Positions 1 to 9,540 of a stretch of 64,000 bases of DNA are shown one piece after another (within the stretch, counting starts at the first letter, position 1; every line of letters starts with the position of its first letter). Below the pieces are notes generated by a model. It did not search any database, was not told the origin of the DNA, and worked only from the letters and a program-made list of their open reading frames with translations. The position numbers and the translations under genes were made by a program. Origin of the DNA: Climacium dendroides (taxonomy: Eukaryota > Streptophyta > Bryopsida > Hypnales > Climaciaceae); assembly GCA_950106755.1 (NCBI GenBank), contig OX467086.1, positions 21,842,001 through 21,906,000 of the forward strand. Direction: 5' to 3'.

Positions 1-913
1 CTTTATACATAATCTTTAGTTCAAAGAGTTTAATAAGTACATTTCACCTTCAAAACTAGCCTCTATGAATTCAAGACGTGGTCCTTGAATATGACATAAT
101 AAGTAAACAAGTCAACAATCTTAAAAATTGACCATACCAAGAACTAAATTCATTTTCAAATTTGTAACTCTAAGCTCAATCCATAATCAATTCTAGGAGC
201 AAATTTGAATTATTTGCTTCTAAATTTATCAACAAACATTGGATATATGACCCATCTATAATATCCAAACTTTAAAATAATAATAAAATTGAATAAAAAA
301 TAATAAAAATATTCACACAACTTAATGTGATTGTTAGAGTTTTGTAATTTTGGATTTAATTTAAATATTAGATTTTTAAAATAATTTTTAATGTTTTAAA
401 AAGAATTTGTTAAACTTGCCTCATACCACCTAGACCCTACTATTAGCTAGAAAAAAATTGAATTTCTTTTTGGTTATTTTGACCAACATTCTCCGTTGTT
501 AGGGAATTGATGGCCCTCTTTGGGCTCAAATTTCTTCTAATGAGAGGTCAAGTGAATATGATAACAAATAGTTACACTATGAGAGGCTCTGTCCATATAA
601 CATTGGCTCACATATCAAGTGAGGTCCTATTGAAACTTCCTCTTATGTGGGTGTACCCAAAAAATAGTTCCCTTCCTAAAACCACCATCATCATTTGGTG
701 TACATATGTTGAAGAAATGATTTCAAAGCATCTATTCAATAAAAATTTAAATCTTTTCTAATTTTAGCATATGGTATCCAAATTTGCATCCTTTGGTGCA
801 TCAAAACCTCCTTTTATTGGGCTTGCCAACAAAAAAAGCAATGAACATTTGACTAATCAATAATAGTAATTAGTCATGATATAAAAAAGTAGCTTGTGGG
901 GTACTCACCTTAA
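1..913. other. AT-rich intergenic DNA
   Basis: No gene is supportable here. The stretch is very AT-rich and stop-dense in all frames. The longest open stretch (about 507-761) has no codon bias or recognisable motif. Confidence 0.6.
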
Positions 914-1806
914 TTAATCCTTAAAGTCCCAAAGTCTTTTTCCATAAAATGTCTCTCAGAACTATCATTTCTATTGCAAAGATAAAAAAAGCTTAATTTT
1001 TTTTTTCATATCTAACTATAGGATCTTGCACTAGACTAGTATAAGAATTTGTGAATGAAATTTTAGAAGCTTTGACAGTATAGATTGCAAAATATTTGCA
1101 TTTAAAGTAAAGAAAACAATTTTTTTACACCTTACTCAACTAGATTTTTTGACTTTAAAACTTCTTAATTAAACTTTTTGCATTAACAAATTTGATTTTC
1201 TAATTTTTTACGTTGAGGAATTGAGTTGAAAATCTTCAAAAAAATCAACAAAAATATACTTAATTTTCACTCATTAAAAAATGGTTAAGTAGAAGCATGT
1301 TTAAGATTGAGGAGAAAACTAAATCATTATTAGCTATAAGACAAAATTGAAACACAATAATTCCAATGGTGAGATTATTCTAGCAAACAAACTTACCCTT
1401 TTCTAACAATTTTCCTTTGAAAAATAGTAAATATTGCATTCAAAAATGAATCCTATAAGTTATGTTTTCAAGAAGAATCTTAGATTGCCCCCAATAACAA
1501 GATTGTCCATAACTTTCTCATCACTAGTCCAAATGGAATGAATCAAAGCTTCAAATGTAAACAAAAATACAATCTTTGAGGGAAAATTTTAAAATTAATA
1601 AAATCCCATTATTTGTGATTTTTGTTTGGTCTATCCCTTGAGTTGCCTTTTGGACTTAGGCTCACATAACTTTTGATATTCTCCAAAAGTTAATCTTGAT
1701 TTCCTATCTTCAAAAAGTATTCCTCCAAAAAATGTCAAAAATACAAATCACACAAGCCTACCTAAAATCCCAAGAACCCCCTATTGCAAGGACTTTAGGA
1801 CATTAG
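914..1806. mobile_element. Degenerate TTAA-terminus element, copy 1
   Basis: The stretch begins TTAATCCTTAAAGTCCCAAAG and closes with GGACTTTAGGACATTAGAGG, an imperfect inverted pair matching the termini of the better copies at 3493-4077 and 38681-39233. Internal blocks recur near 40.9 kb and 63.1 kb, for example the sequence around the phrase GGATCTTGCACTAGACTAG. No transposase reading frame is present, so it is non-autonomous. The right boundary is decayed and approximate. Confidence 0.5.
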
Positions 1807-1819
1807 AGGGTCAAAGCAA

Positions 1820-1954
1820 GTGCACTTAAACACCAACACTCTCCTAATTGCAACACCTATCCACAACTCTCTAAGATTCCAAACTTAAAAATCTCAAACA
1901 ACTACATGTAGCCATGTAGGTGTCGCAATTAGGAGAGTGTCACTTTGAGGTGCA
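1820..1954. repeat. Foldback element with ~40-bp inverted arms
   Basis: Arm 1, about 1820-1859, contains ACACTCTCCTAATTGC. Arm 2, about 1917-1954, contains its complement GCAATTAGGAGAGTGT, and both outer ends carry GTGCAC. The loop is about 57 bp. It looks like a MITE or foldback remnant. I see no clear target-site duplication. Confidence 0.6.
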
Positions 1955-1960
1955 CACACG

Positions 1961-2857
1961 GCTCAGTCAATCCATAGCCTCCCCCATCCAAACTATGGTC
2001 CACAGCCAGTGAGGACCAGTGGGTTTTTTTGGTGATATGTCGTCAATTCTGACATAAAGAAACAAATACCATGATGTCCCTCCAAATATAATGCAATGGC
2101 ATGCTGCCAGGAACACAAGTTCTACAGTAAAAAGAAAAAAACCCTCTAGTGAGGATGGCAATCATAAGTTCCCCAACCAACCAATGACATAAGGTAAAAC
2201 AGCCCATTGCAGTCAAACGACCCATTGCAATCGCCTAGGAAATGACCCATTGTGATTTTTTTTGAGTATGCAAGATGTGGGCCACAATGCATGTCTTCCA
2301 TGACACCAATGGAGTGAACACTAACCTCACTAGGAACTTCTGATTTTTCAGTGTGAAGTTCATTGTAAAAATTGACTTTTGGGGCCTTCCATAATAGAAA
2401 ACATTTTGACTGCATTAGGTAGTGAGATGAGCATCACAGATTCAGATTTTGTTAGTTTTAAGGTAGTCTACAGACTCTTTTGGGCTGAACACTTCAGAAA
2501 TTCCTGGTGAATTCATACTTTGTCAAAAAAAATAAAAATTAATTTTGCTGTTTCTCACACTTGTACTAATGTGGGGAAAAATTGGAGTGTACCAGCTTAG
2601 TTACCGGAACTCACTGCAACACACAAGTTCCAGCAATCATAGTCGGCTCCTCCTTCCTCCTCAAAATCTGTGTGCATCTTACTTTGGCACCGCCCATTTG
2701 TGGTGCCAGACGCTCTCGTGGGTGTTGTTGGCATTGTCAAACAGGCCAACGCAGAACACTCAAGCTTTTTTCTTTCGTTCATGGACTGAGTAAGAAGGGG
2801 TAGTACTTTGTCAAAAGAGGGAGCTCAACATGTGTGAATCGCACTTGCAATAAATGA
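1961..2857. other. Intergenic, diverged repeat shared with ~59.0-59.5 kb
   Basis: There is no gene. Several phrases in order (AGGTAAAAC..CCCATT, TAGGAAATGACCCATT, ACTCTTTTGG) recur in diverged form at about 59.1-59.46 kb. This suggests two old copies of one dispersed repeat. Open stretches on either strand lack coding character. Confidence 0.35.
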
Positions 2858-3287
2858 GACCGGTGGTTCAAATGTCCAAACTCAAAGTTAGACCAAGCGT
2901 GTTTGGACCGATGGTTTCAACGTCCAAACTTTGAGTTAGACCAAGCATGTGCAGATTGATGGTTCCAATGTCCAAACTCTCTAAGTTAGACCAAGCATGT
3001 GAGGACCAATGGTTCCAACATCCAAACTCTAAGTTAGACCAAGCATGTGTGGACCAATGGTTCCAATATTCAAACTCTCTAAGTTAGACCAAGCATGTGT
3101 AGATTGATGGTTCCAATGTTCAAACTCTCTAAGTTAGACCAAGCATGTTTGGACTGATGGTTTCAACGTTCAAACTCTTTAAGTTAGACCAAGCATGTTT
3201 GGACTAATGGTTCCAATGTCCAAACTTTCTAAATTAGACCAAGTATGTTTGGACTGATGGTTCTAATGTCCAAACTCTTTAGACTAG
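2858..3287. repeat. Tandem array of 48-50 bp units (~8.6 copies)
   Basis: Units start near 2858, 2906, 2954, 3004, 3052, 3102, 3152, 3202 and 3252. Each reads like GACCAATGGTTCCAATGTCC then AAACTCTCTAAGTTAGACC and AAGCATGTGTG, with 5-15 percent divergence. Downstream units are 50 bp, and some upstream ones lack two bases (CT). It is a minisatellite-like array in intergenic DNA. Confidence 0.9.
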
Positions 3288-3492
3288 AATTGGGGTTTTT
3301 TCACCTTGCGTGACTAGATTATAAGACTTTGAATCTTTTTAATTTAAAATTTTTCCACTACCTATTTTGATTTTTAAAAATTCTATATTGCAAAATTGAG
3401 TTGAAATGGGGGGACTTGATTTTCACACTAAAAGAAAATTGTCATGTAGACATAGATATGAGATAGAAGGAAATACTATATTGTTAATAGCT

Positions 3493-4077
3493 TTAACCCC
3501 TAAAGTCCCATTGTCCCTACAGGGGACAAAATGGATTTCGGGTAGGCTCGTATGATTTGAATTTTTACTGATTTTTTTGAAACTTTCCCATAAGATTAAA
3601 AAAACTTATGAGCTTTCTAGGAATATAATTTTTATTTCAATCGGTACCTAGGAGCAAAAGTTATGCCACAATAACCTCAAAATAGGGGAGACCGGGCACC
3701 AAAAAAATCCACAAAAAATTGAAATAATTTTTTTAATATTTTTGTTCTTGTAGATTATATATTTTTGTAAATGGGAAGCTTTGATTCATTCCATTTGGAT
3801 TAGAGATGTGAAAGTTATGGAGCTTCTTGTTTTGTGGGCAATCATAGCGACTTTTTGAAAGAAATTTTTTTCTTTCACTTTGAATGCTAATATCTTTCAA
3901 AATATACGGTCAAAAATCACAAAAAATTATCACATAATCTAAGACAAGTATAGATTAAGATCCTACGGTTAGATTCTAAAAAATATTTTTAAAAATTTAT
4001 TTCGTAGCTGAATGTAGTAGAAGTAGTAGTTTTGAGTGATTTTGGTAGAAAAATGGCCATGGGACTTTAGGGGTTAA
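3493..4077. mobile_element. TTAA-terminus MITE, best-preserved copy
   Basis: This 585-bp element starts TTAACCCCTAAAGTCCCAT and ends ATGGGACTTTAGGGGTTAA, a perfect 19-bp terminal inverted repeat that includes the TTAA at both ends. A 553-bp relative lies at 38681-39233 with the same internal order (ACAGGGGACAAAATGG, GGGAGACCGGGCA, GGGAAGCTTTGATTCATTCC, TCTTTCACTTTGAATGC). There is no coding capacity. TTAA targets with CCC-starting ends are known for piggyBac; Sola3 also uses TTAA. The superfamily call is inference. Confidence 0.75.
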
Positions 4078-5810
4078 GATGGAATCAAAATACACTAATC
4101 CCCATGGTGAGATTAATTCTATAAATTATTTTTTGAAGAAGATGCTCCCATTGCCCCCCAAATAGCATAACCTTGGTTCCCACACAACAATTGAAATAAA
4201 AATTACATAAATTCACAAAAAGCTAATGTGTTTTTTTATTTTAAAAAAATTCAAAAAATCACATCAAAAATTGAGATCATAGGAACCTGCCTAAACCTTC
4301 AAGTGTTTCTAAGGGGGTGCTTGATCTTTTGTGGGGAAGGTAAGAGCCGATGTTTGTGCCACAATTTGAAAGTCACCCTATTTATACTATTATGTATATC
4401 AATCTTATTCAATTCAAAATTTTAAATGTATTCTACTAATAGAGTGACAATAAAGTAATTCAAATAGTCACATGACACAAATAGAATCTCTTATTTTATT
4501 TTACAGAAAAGTGGAGTATTGAAAACTGATTTTGGATAGAAGGGGTTGTAATAATTGGTCCTAGTATTCACAAAGAAGTTACCATAGGTATCCATGTCAA
4601 TTGCAATTAAACTTTTTAGGTTATTGTTGACACAAAATATAACATTATGTTATTCATCAAATAAATTAAATTATTCATTAACTATTATATTAAAAACTTA
4701 ACTTTTAAAGAAAATTTTGAATTTCATCAAATATTATGACTCTATGGCAAGAGTACTTTTCAAGATTATGTATCTTTTAAAATCACATAAACCGTTATAC
4801 TATATTTTATATAGTACTTTTAGAATTTAAAATCATTTAAAAATAATAATATACCATAACTTGCAACCTTTATTGAAAAAATGAAGCTATTTAAGCCCAT
4901 GAATACATTGATTATGAAGTTTTTTCAAATGCAAATATATGTTCATCATATTTGAGATTATATAATTCTATGATTTCCAATGCCTCCTAAAAATTAATTA
5001 TTTGAGCTGAAATTAGATTTTAAAAGTAGGAGAGATGAGCTCTAAACTTATTTGTAGACCATGATAATTTGCATGAACTATTGCAGTTTAGTTGTTTCCA
5101 TTTTTTTACTTAAATCTAGTTTTTTTCTTAAAGATGAATTACATATTGAATCTTCAACACAGGCTTGGTGTACAAATGGGTCTTTGGAACCATGCTCTTG
5201 CACTGTAGTGTGGTTGGTACTTCAAAAACTCTTTTCTACAAGTGAAAACCCTTCTATCACTATCAAGTATCAAAGATGCAACAAACAAGTCTAGAATGAA
5301 GAAAGAAACCACTGTTAATAAGACAAATACATCACAAGAGAAAGTACTAGAGAGTAAATAGCAACAAGTTGAATTATACTTTAATCTTTGTTGAAATATA
5401 AGCCAAAAAACCCATCTTTTTGATGAACTCAAATGACATTCTGACTCCATTCCTAAACAATGTTTGTTACATTTCACTAGTTAACCTATTTCTTTTAAAG
5501 CTCCCAATTCTTCTTGAAATTGGAGAAGTTTCTCATGCAAGGTCCCACAACAATTAGTATATGTGACCCTCTCCCAATTGATTTTTACACCAACATAAAC
5601 CATACCCATTGCGGACCTTCTCCCAATTGAGTCCCCTATCTACACATGTACAAGATATTTAGGCTGGAATGTTAGACAAGTATAGATTGAGGACACCCTT
5701 GGGAGAGGCTCCATAATGCGTACCTTATTCCTTGTCCCCTTAACTTCACTAAACAGATGATTCAGAACATGCCACGTGAAGAAAATTTGGTATCAATTAC
5801 ACACAAAACA
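4078..5810. other. AT-rich intergenic DNA
   Basis: No gene is seen. The first 150 bp continue an older repeat interrupted by the 3493-4077 element. A near-duplicate phrase CTCTCCCAATTGA / CTTCTCCCAATTGA lies at about 5573 and 5620. Nothing else stands out. Confidence 0.5.
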
Positions 5811-5819
5811 GTCACTCAA

Positions 5820-6084
5820 GCAGGACGTTAAATCATGCCAACAAAGGTGGGCCCAATAGAATTTGTGTTTTAGGGGTAAAAGTAAAAAAGAAGCCCCTTA
5901 TTTTGAGCCATGTTGAGGGTATGTTGCAGACCTCACCTAGCTAATTTGGGGTCTCTGGTTGCAAATATGAATTCAAAATTTGAAAAAAAAAATCATATGT
6001 GGCAAATAAAAAATTCCTGCATTTTCCCTGGGTTAAATCCACCTCACCAGGGCCCACCTTCGTTGGCACGATTTAACGTCCTGC
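5820..6084. mobile_element. MULE-type MITE with 9-bp target-site duplication
   Basis: The 265-bp element has 35-bp terminal inverted repeats (5820-5854 and 6050-6084) that differ at only two positions. They begin GCAGGACGTTAAATC and end at a GGGCCC core. It is flanked by an exact 9-bp direct repeat, GTCACTCAA, at 5811-5819 and 6085-6093. A 9-bp duplication plus long TIRs is the signature of the Mutator superfamily. The 195-bp interior has no transposase frame, so the element is non-autonomous. The near-perfect arms and intact duplication imply recent insertion compared with the surrounding decayed repeats. Confidence 0.85.
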
Positions 6085-6423
6085 GTCACTCAAAGAGTGT
6101 GCGAGGGTGGGGCACATTATGTTGGATCTACAACATTTCTAGTTATGAATCTTGTGTACCTTTAACTTAGAATGCTGGAAAAAAAAACCATGCCTCATAA
6201 TATACCTGCTGCTACGGTATTCAATTATTTTGTACACTCAAATGCAAGCTGTAACTTATGATGGAATGCTGGATCGCACGTGTACTGACTCACCCTCTAA
6301 AACATCTTTCACATGAATGATACTTTGGCTGAAGTTCTCATGTATGCTCTTGAAGCAATTTTTTAAAAGCTGATTGTATTTGGGGAAGCTAAAACTCTTT
6401 GAAATAATTTTCAGATTTTTTTT

Positions 6424-6586
6424 GTAGGAAGACAAATGGAATTGGCATCTAACCCAAGTCGTTTCATATTTTTTGGACCTTTGTGGAATTAGTTATGAAT
6501 TTTCAAAGTTGAAACGCAAATGGACACTACAAGCTAGCATATGAATTTTTGAAGTTGAAATGCAAATGGGCACTACAAGCTAGCAC
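6424..6586 (+). repeat. Hairpin-family repeat fragment with 46-bp tandem duplication
   Basis: 6424-6530 matches the family copies at 27290 and 61074 (ATGGAATTGGCATCTAACCC, GTCGTTTCATATTTTTTGG, TTTGTGGAATTAGTTATGAA). The piece from 6495 to 6540, containing GACACTACAAGCTAGCAT, is then repeated in tandem at 6541-6586 with a few changes. Confidence 0.7.
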
Positions 6587-8202
6587 CCACCTCAGCTATG
6601 GCCACAAGCTATGGCCATATTCGTTAAAATGAGATAATCTCCAGTCTCATATTATCTTTTACTTTACATTTAGATGATATAAGTTTTTAATATTGAATTA
6701 TTTTAATGAATTGAGACTTTAGTATGTTAAAAATACACTTACAAACCTTTGATTTTATAAAGGTTGATATGCTCATAAACTTTTGATTTGTTAGAATAGA
6801 GGTTTCAAATAACAAGGCTGAAGTCTCAAAATGTCCATTTTGTCTCAAATTAATGAATATGAAGAGTCTCTTGAAATGTATAGTATTGGTACGTTGAGGA
6901 AAGCAAAATGTACCTTTGTGTTAGAGGTCACTTTTATAGCAAGGATGCTTTGAAAACATCCTACCTTAGTTAGGATCCCACCTTCATTTTTCTTTTGATC
7001 CGCGATGAGATTAAAGTCAATCAATTCTTAACCCTTTAACCTTCAATGGACGTGGACTCAACAACCAAGGTAGTCACCAAAATACTACAATTATTGAACC
7101 AATATATGCATTCTATTTTTTCTATAGGAAATAGTGAAGTCATCCATCAAACTACTTTGGTCCACAATGACCTTCTAAGGTTAAAGACTTGATCCAATGT
7201 TTTTTTGTTTTTTTAATATTGGCAAAAATGGCCAACCTATATAAAGTGGTATCTAGAAATTCCAACACACTTTTAGATAGAAAATATGATTATTTGCCTT
7301 TAGAAAAAATATGGGGACCTAGAATCTATCATAAAGGGTGAAAAAATATAAAACAATTACTTAAAACTTTTCCAAACTATTCTCTATTACTATTGGTAAT
7401 AGGACAAGCCATTTCAAATTAATTGGATTTTTTTGAATTATATTTTTCAATTTGTTGTTATTTTGGCTACAAAACTATAATGAACAAGTACATTTTTCAT
7501 GAAACTAAACGAACTTCTCTATATTGAAAGACAACGCTTTGTTTCATGAAATTAAATAGCATACATAGTTTAAAGGGTCAAATTGAGCTTGAAGAAGATA
7601 TTTGACTTTGTGGCTAAAGAACTCGTCTTTAAAAGGGTGTAAGGTTTCATTTCAACTCTTACAACTTTGAAAAACTAAATCCATGTGTAACCATTCAACC
7701 ATATAAGGATGCAAAGGACTAAAAGTGTATGGTCTACTACTTTTAAGGAAATGATAGAAACAAAGAATGCATCTATTCGTCCAATAATCCAATGCATCTT
7801 TTAAAGTCCAATTCAATGATGATGACAAGGACTAAAATGCTCAATGAATGAATTTTAGGGAAACTTTTGAAATATAAGAATACACCTAGGCATCCAAAAA
7901 TTTGGTGATTTTTGAATAACCTTCTACATTGAACTTCATTCTTTGAGGGTTATGATCACAAGAGTTTCATTTTTAGGGTGAGGATCTTTGATCACATACT
8001 ACAGATTGATCTTAAAACCAAAAATGAATAGGCCCTTAATTTAAGCCACCCTTGACCCCTTAACGCTCCCACGTTCCAATTTTAGAAAAATGCTCCCAAG
8101 GGATTTTTACCACAAAACTTCTCACTCATCCAAAACAATAATTGACTTGAAATAAACTTCTTAACAATTGTGTACAATGAATTTGATGAAATTGAAGTAA
8201 AT
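6587..8202. other. AT-rich intergenic DNA upstream of the gene
   Basis: There is no gene or clear repeat copy. Base composition changes sharply at about 8220, where the presumed transcript of the GRV2-like gene begins. Confidence 0.5.
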
Positions 8203-8213
8203 TATATATAAAG
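8203..8213 (+). promoter_or_regulatory. Candidate TATA box of the GRV2-like gene
   Basis: TATATATAAAG lies about 10 bp before the switch from AT-rich intergenic to GC-richer sequence. A start site about 25-35 bp downstream (near 8235-8245) would give a leader of about 1.3 kb before the ATG at 9541. In an AT-rich genome such a match is weak evidence by itself; the composition step is the main support. Confidence 0.35.
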
Positions 8214-8678
8214 ATATTATTCGAGTTACTAGAGTAAGATCCGTCCGATTCAAACTGAACCTCTCGTCCAGTCATGGATGAGAACACCGAACACATAACG
8301 AAAAGCACAATTATTCATCCCCAAACCTCATCGTCCGCTCTGAGTCTCTGACCCTACCAGAAGCCTTTTCCCACCCGACTGGAATCCAACGCGAAGAAGA
8401 AAAACAACGCCTCTCCCGGATTTCCCTCCGACAGATTTACCAATTGCGGCCTTCAGAACCAAAAAACAAGGCCGATCGCAAGCACAGATCATGGAGACCT
8501 CAAAATTTTGTGATACTCACAAAATTTGCAGCAACAAGTTCCACCCGAAAATCCAGTTGGTCCTGCCACAGGGAATCCATGGTCGCACAGTTTTCCCGTG
8601 CTTGCAATCGCCGCATTGAATTGGTCAATCTCAAGTGTCTGATTGAGACTCGTCAAGGATGGAGAAGAGAAGAGAAGT

Positions 8679-8730
8679 GAATTGTATTGTATTGTATTGT
8701 ATTGAATTGAATTGAGTTGAATTGAATTGT
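8679..8730 (+). repeat. Pentanucleotide microsatellite (ATTGT/ATTGA)n
   Basis: About ten 5-bp units sit in the presumed leader: first ATTGT x4, then ATTGA variants. This tract is likely to be length-polymorphic. Confidence 0.9.
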
Positions 8731-8755
8731 ATGGAGGTAGCTTGGTCTTCATGTA

Positions 8756-9064
8756 ATGAGTGACAGTTTGATTTCGTCTTCGTCGAGAGAAGCTGTTGAC
8801 CGAGCGGTGATTGAGTGCGATTCAAGACGACTTGGACAATTTGGTCGGTTCGTTTGGGGTTTGACAGTTGCAGTTGCAGTGAGAGGTTGTTTCAAAAATG
8901 ACATTCCGACCAGAATTGGTGTTCTTTTTCTGTTGAACTGCTTTAGGGGGATTTGTAACTTCCTTGTGCTTGGGAATTTTACCTGCAAGACGAAGTCTAC
9001 CTTGTTCTTGTTCTTGTCCTTGTTACCCCTGTTTGTGAGCCCGTCTTCTGCTGGCGTTTCGTAA
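8756..9064 (+). other. Long upstream open frame in the leader (102 codons)
   Basis: An ATG-initiated frame of 102 codons lies wholly upstream of the main start. It begins MSDSLISSSSREAVDRAV and has a hydrophobic Leu/Phe-rich C-terminal half. I recognise no family. It could be a translated upstream ORF that restrains the main frame, or simply intronic sequence. No downstream exon continues it in frame. Confidence 0.2.
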
Positions 9065-9540
9065 TTGAGCTTCCATGGCTGCTCATCCGAGGTCTGGTGT
9101 CTGTTGTTGAGAGTGAATTTTCTGTGGTCTTTCAGAAACTGCTTTTGAGGAACTTGAGAATTGAGAAGCTGTGTTGGATCTCCTTCCTGTAGCGAAAGCC
9201 GTTCAAGAGCGATTCGTGTGTTTTCTGCAGTCGTCACGTTGCTTAATTTCCGAGGTTGCGATTCGTACTCTCACTGCAGAGTGATATGAACGTATTGGTG
9301 CGCATCGTGCTGCAATCTTGGTGTCTGTAACTCTGGTACCCGACATGCATTGGAGTGGAGGATAGTCATTCAATATGCTTTACGTTTGTTTCTGTTTACG
9401 AGGAGAATTTTCTGCTCTTGGCAAGAAAGTTGGGATGCTGAGTGCGGATCTTTAGTCACCTGTGCCTAATTTAGATTGGCTGTTGTTCCATCCCATGGTG
9501 GCTTTAGTTGAAGCACTTGGAGAGGTTTAGGGTTACGGTG

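Larger units (their letters stand above)
8236..9540 (+). other. Probable 5' leader (possibly spliced) of the GRV2-like gene
   Basis: This GC-richer, pyrimidine-rich sequence lies between the candidate TATA box and the coding start. It contains CT-rich patches (8330-8460), a pentanucleotide repeat (8679-8730) and several upstream ATGs, including a 12-codon frame starting at 9495 that stops just before the main ATG. Possible splice sites (GAG-GTAGCT near 8735, CTGCAG near 9230 and 9280) suggest that a leader intron may remove much of it. Transcript data would be needed to fix this. Confidence 0.4.

Noticed and set aside
2858..3287. Resemblance to a CRISPR array
   Set aside because: The whole unit repeats without unique spacers, and the genome is eukaryotic.
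3493..3502. Telomere-like CCCTAAA motif in element termini
   Set aside because: Only single units occur at each terminus, as part of an inverted repeat; there is no tandem telomeric array.
8749..9237. 162-codon open frame on the minus strand over the leader
   Set aside because: It is antisense to the presumed leader, has no recognisable motif, and its length is explained by the base composition of the plus strand.
9508..9540. Upstream extension of the main frame by 11 codons
   Set aside because: It begins at TTG, not ATG. The ATG at 9541 fits the family N-terminus.
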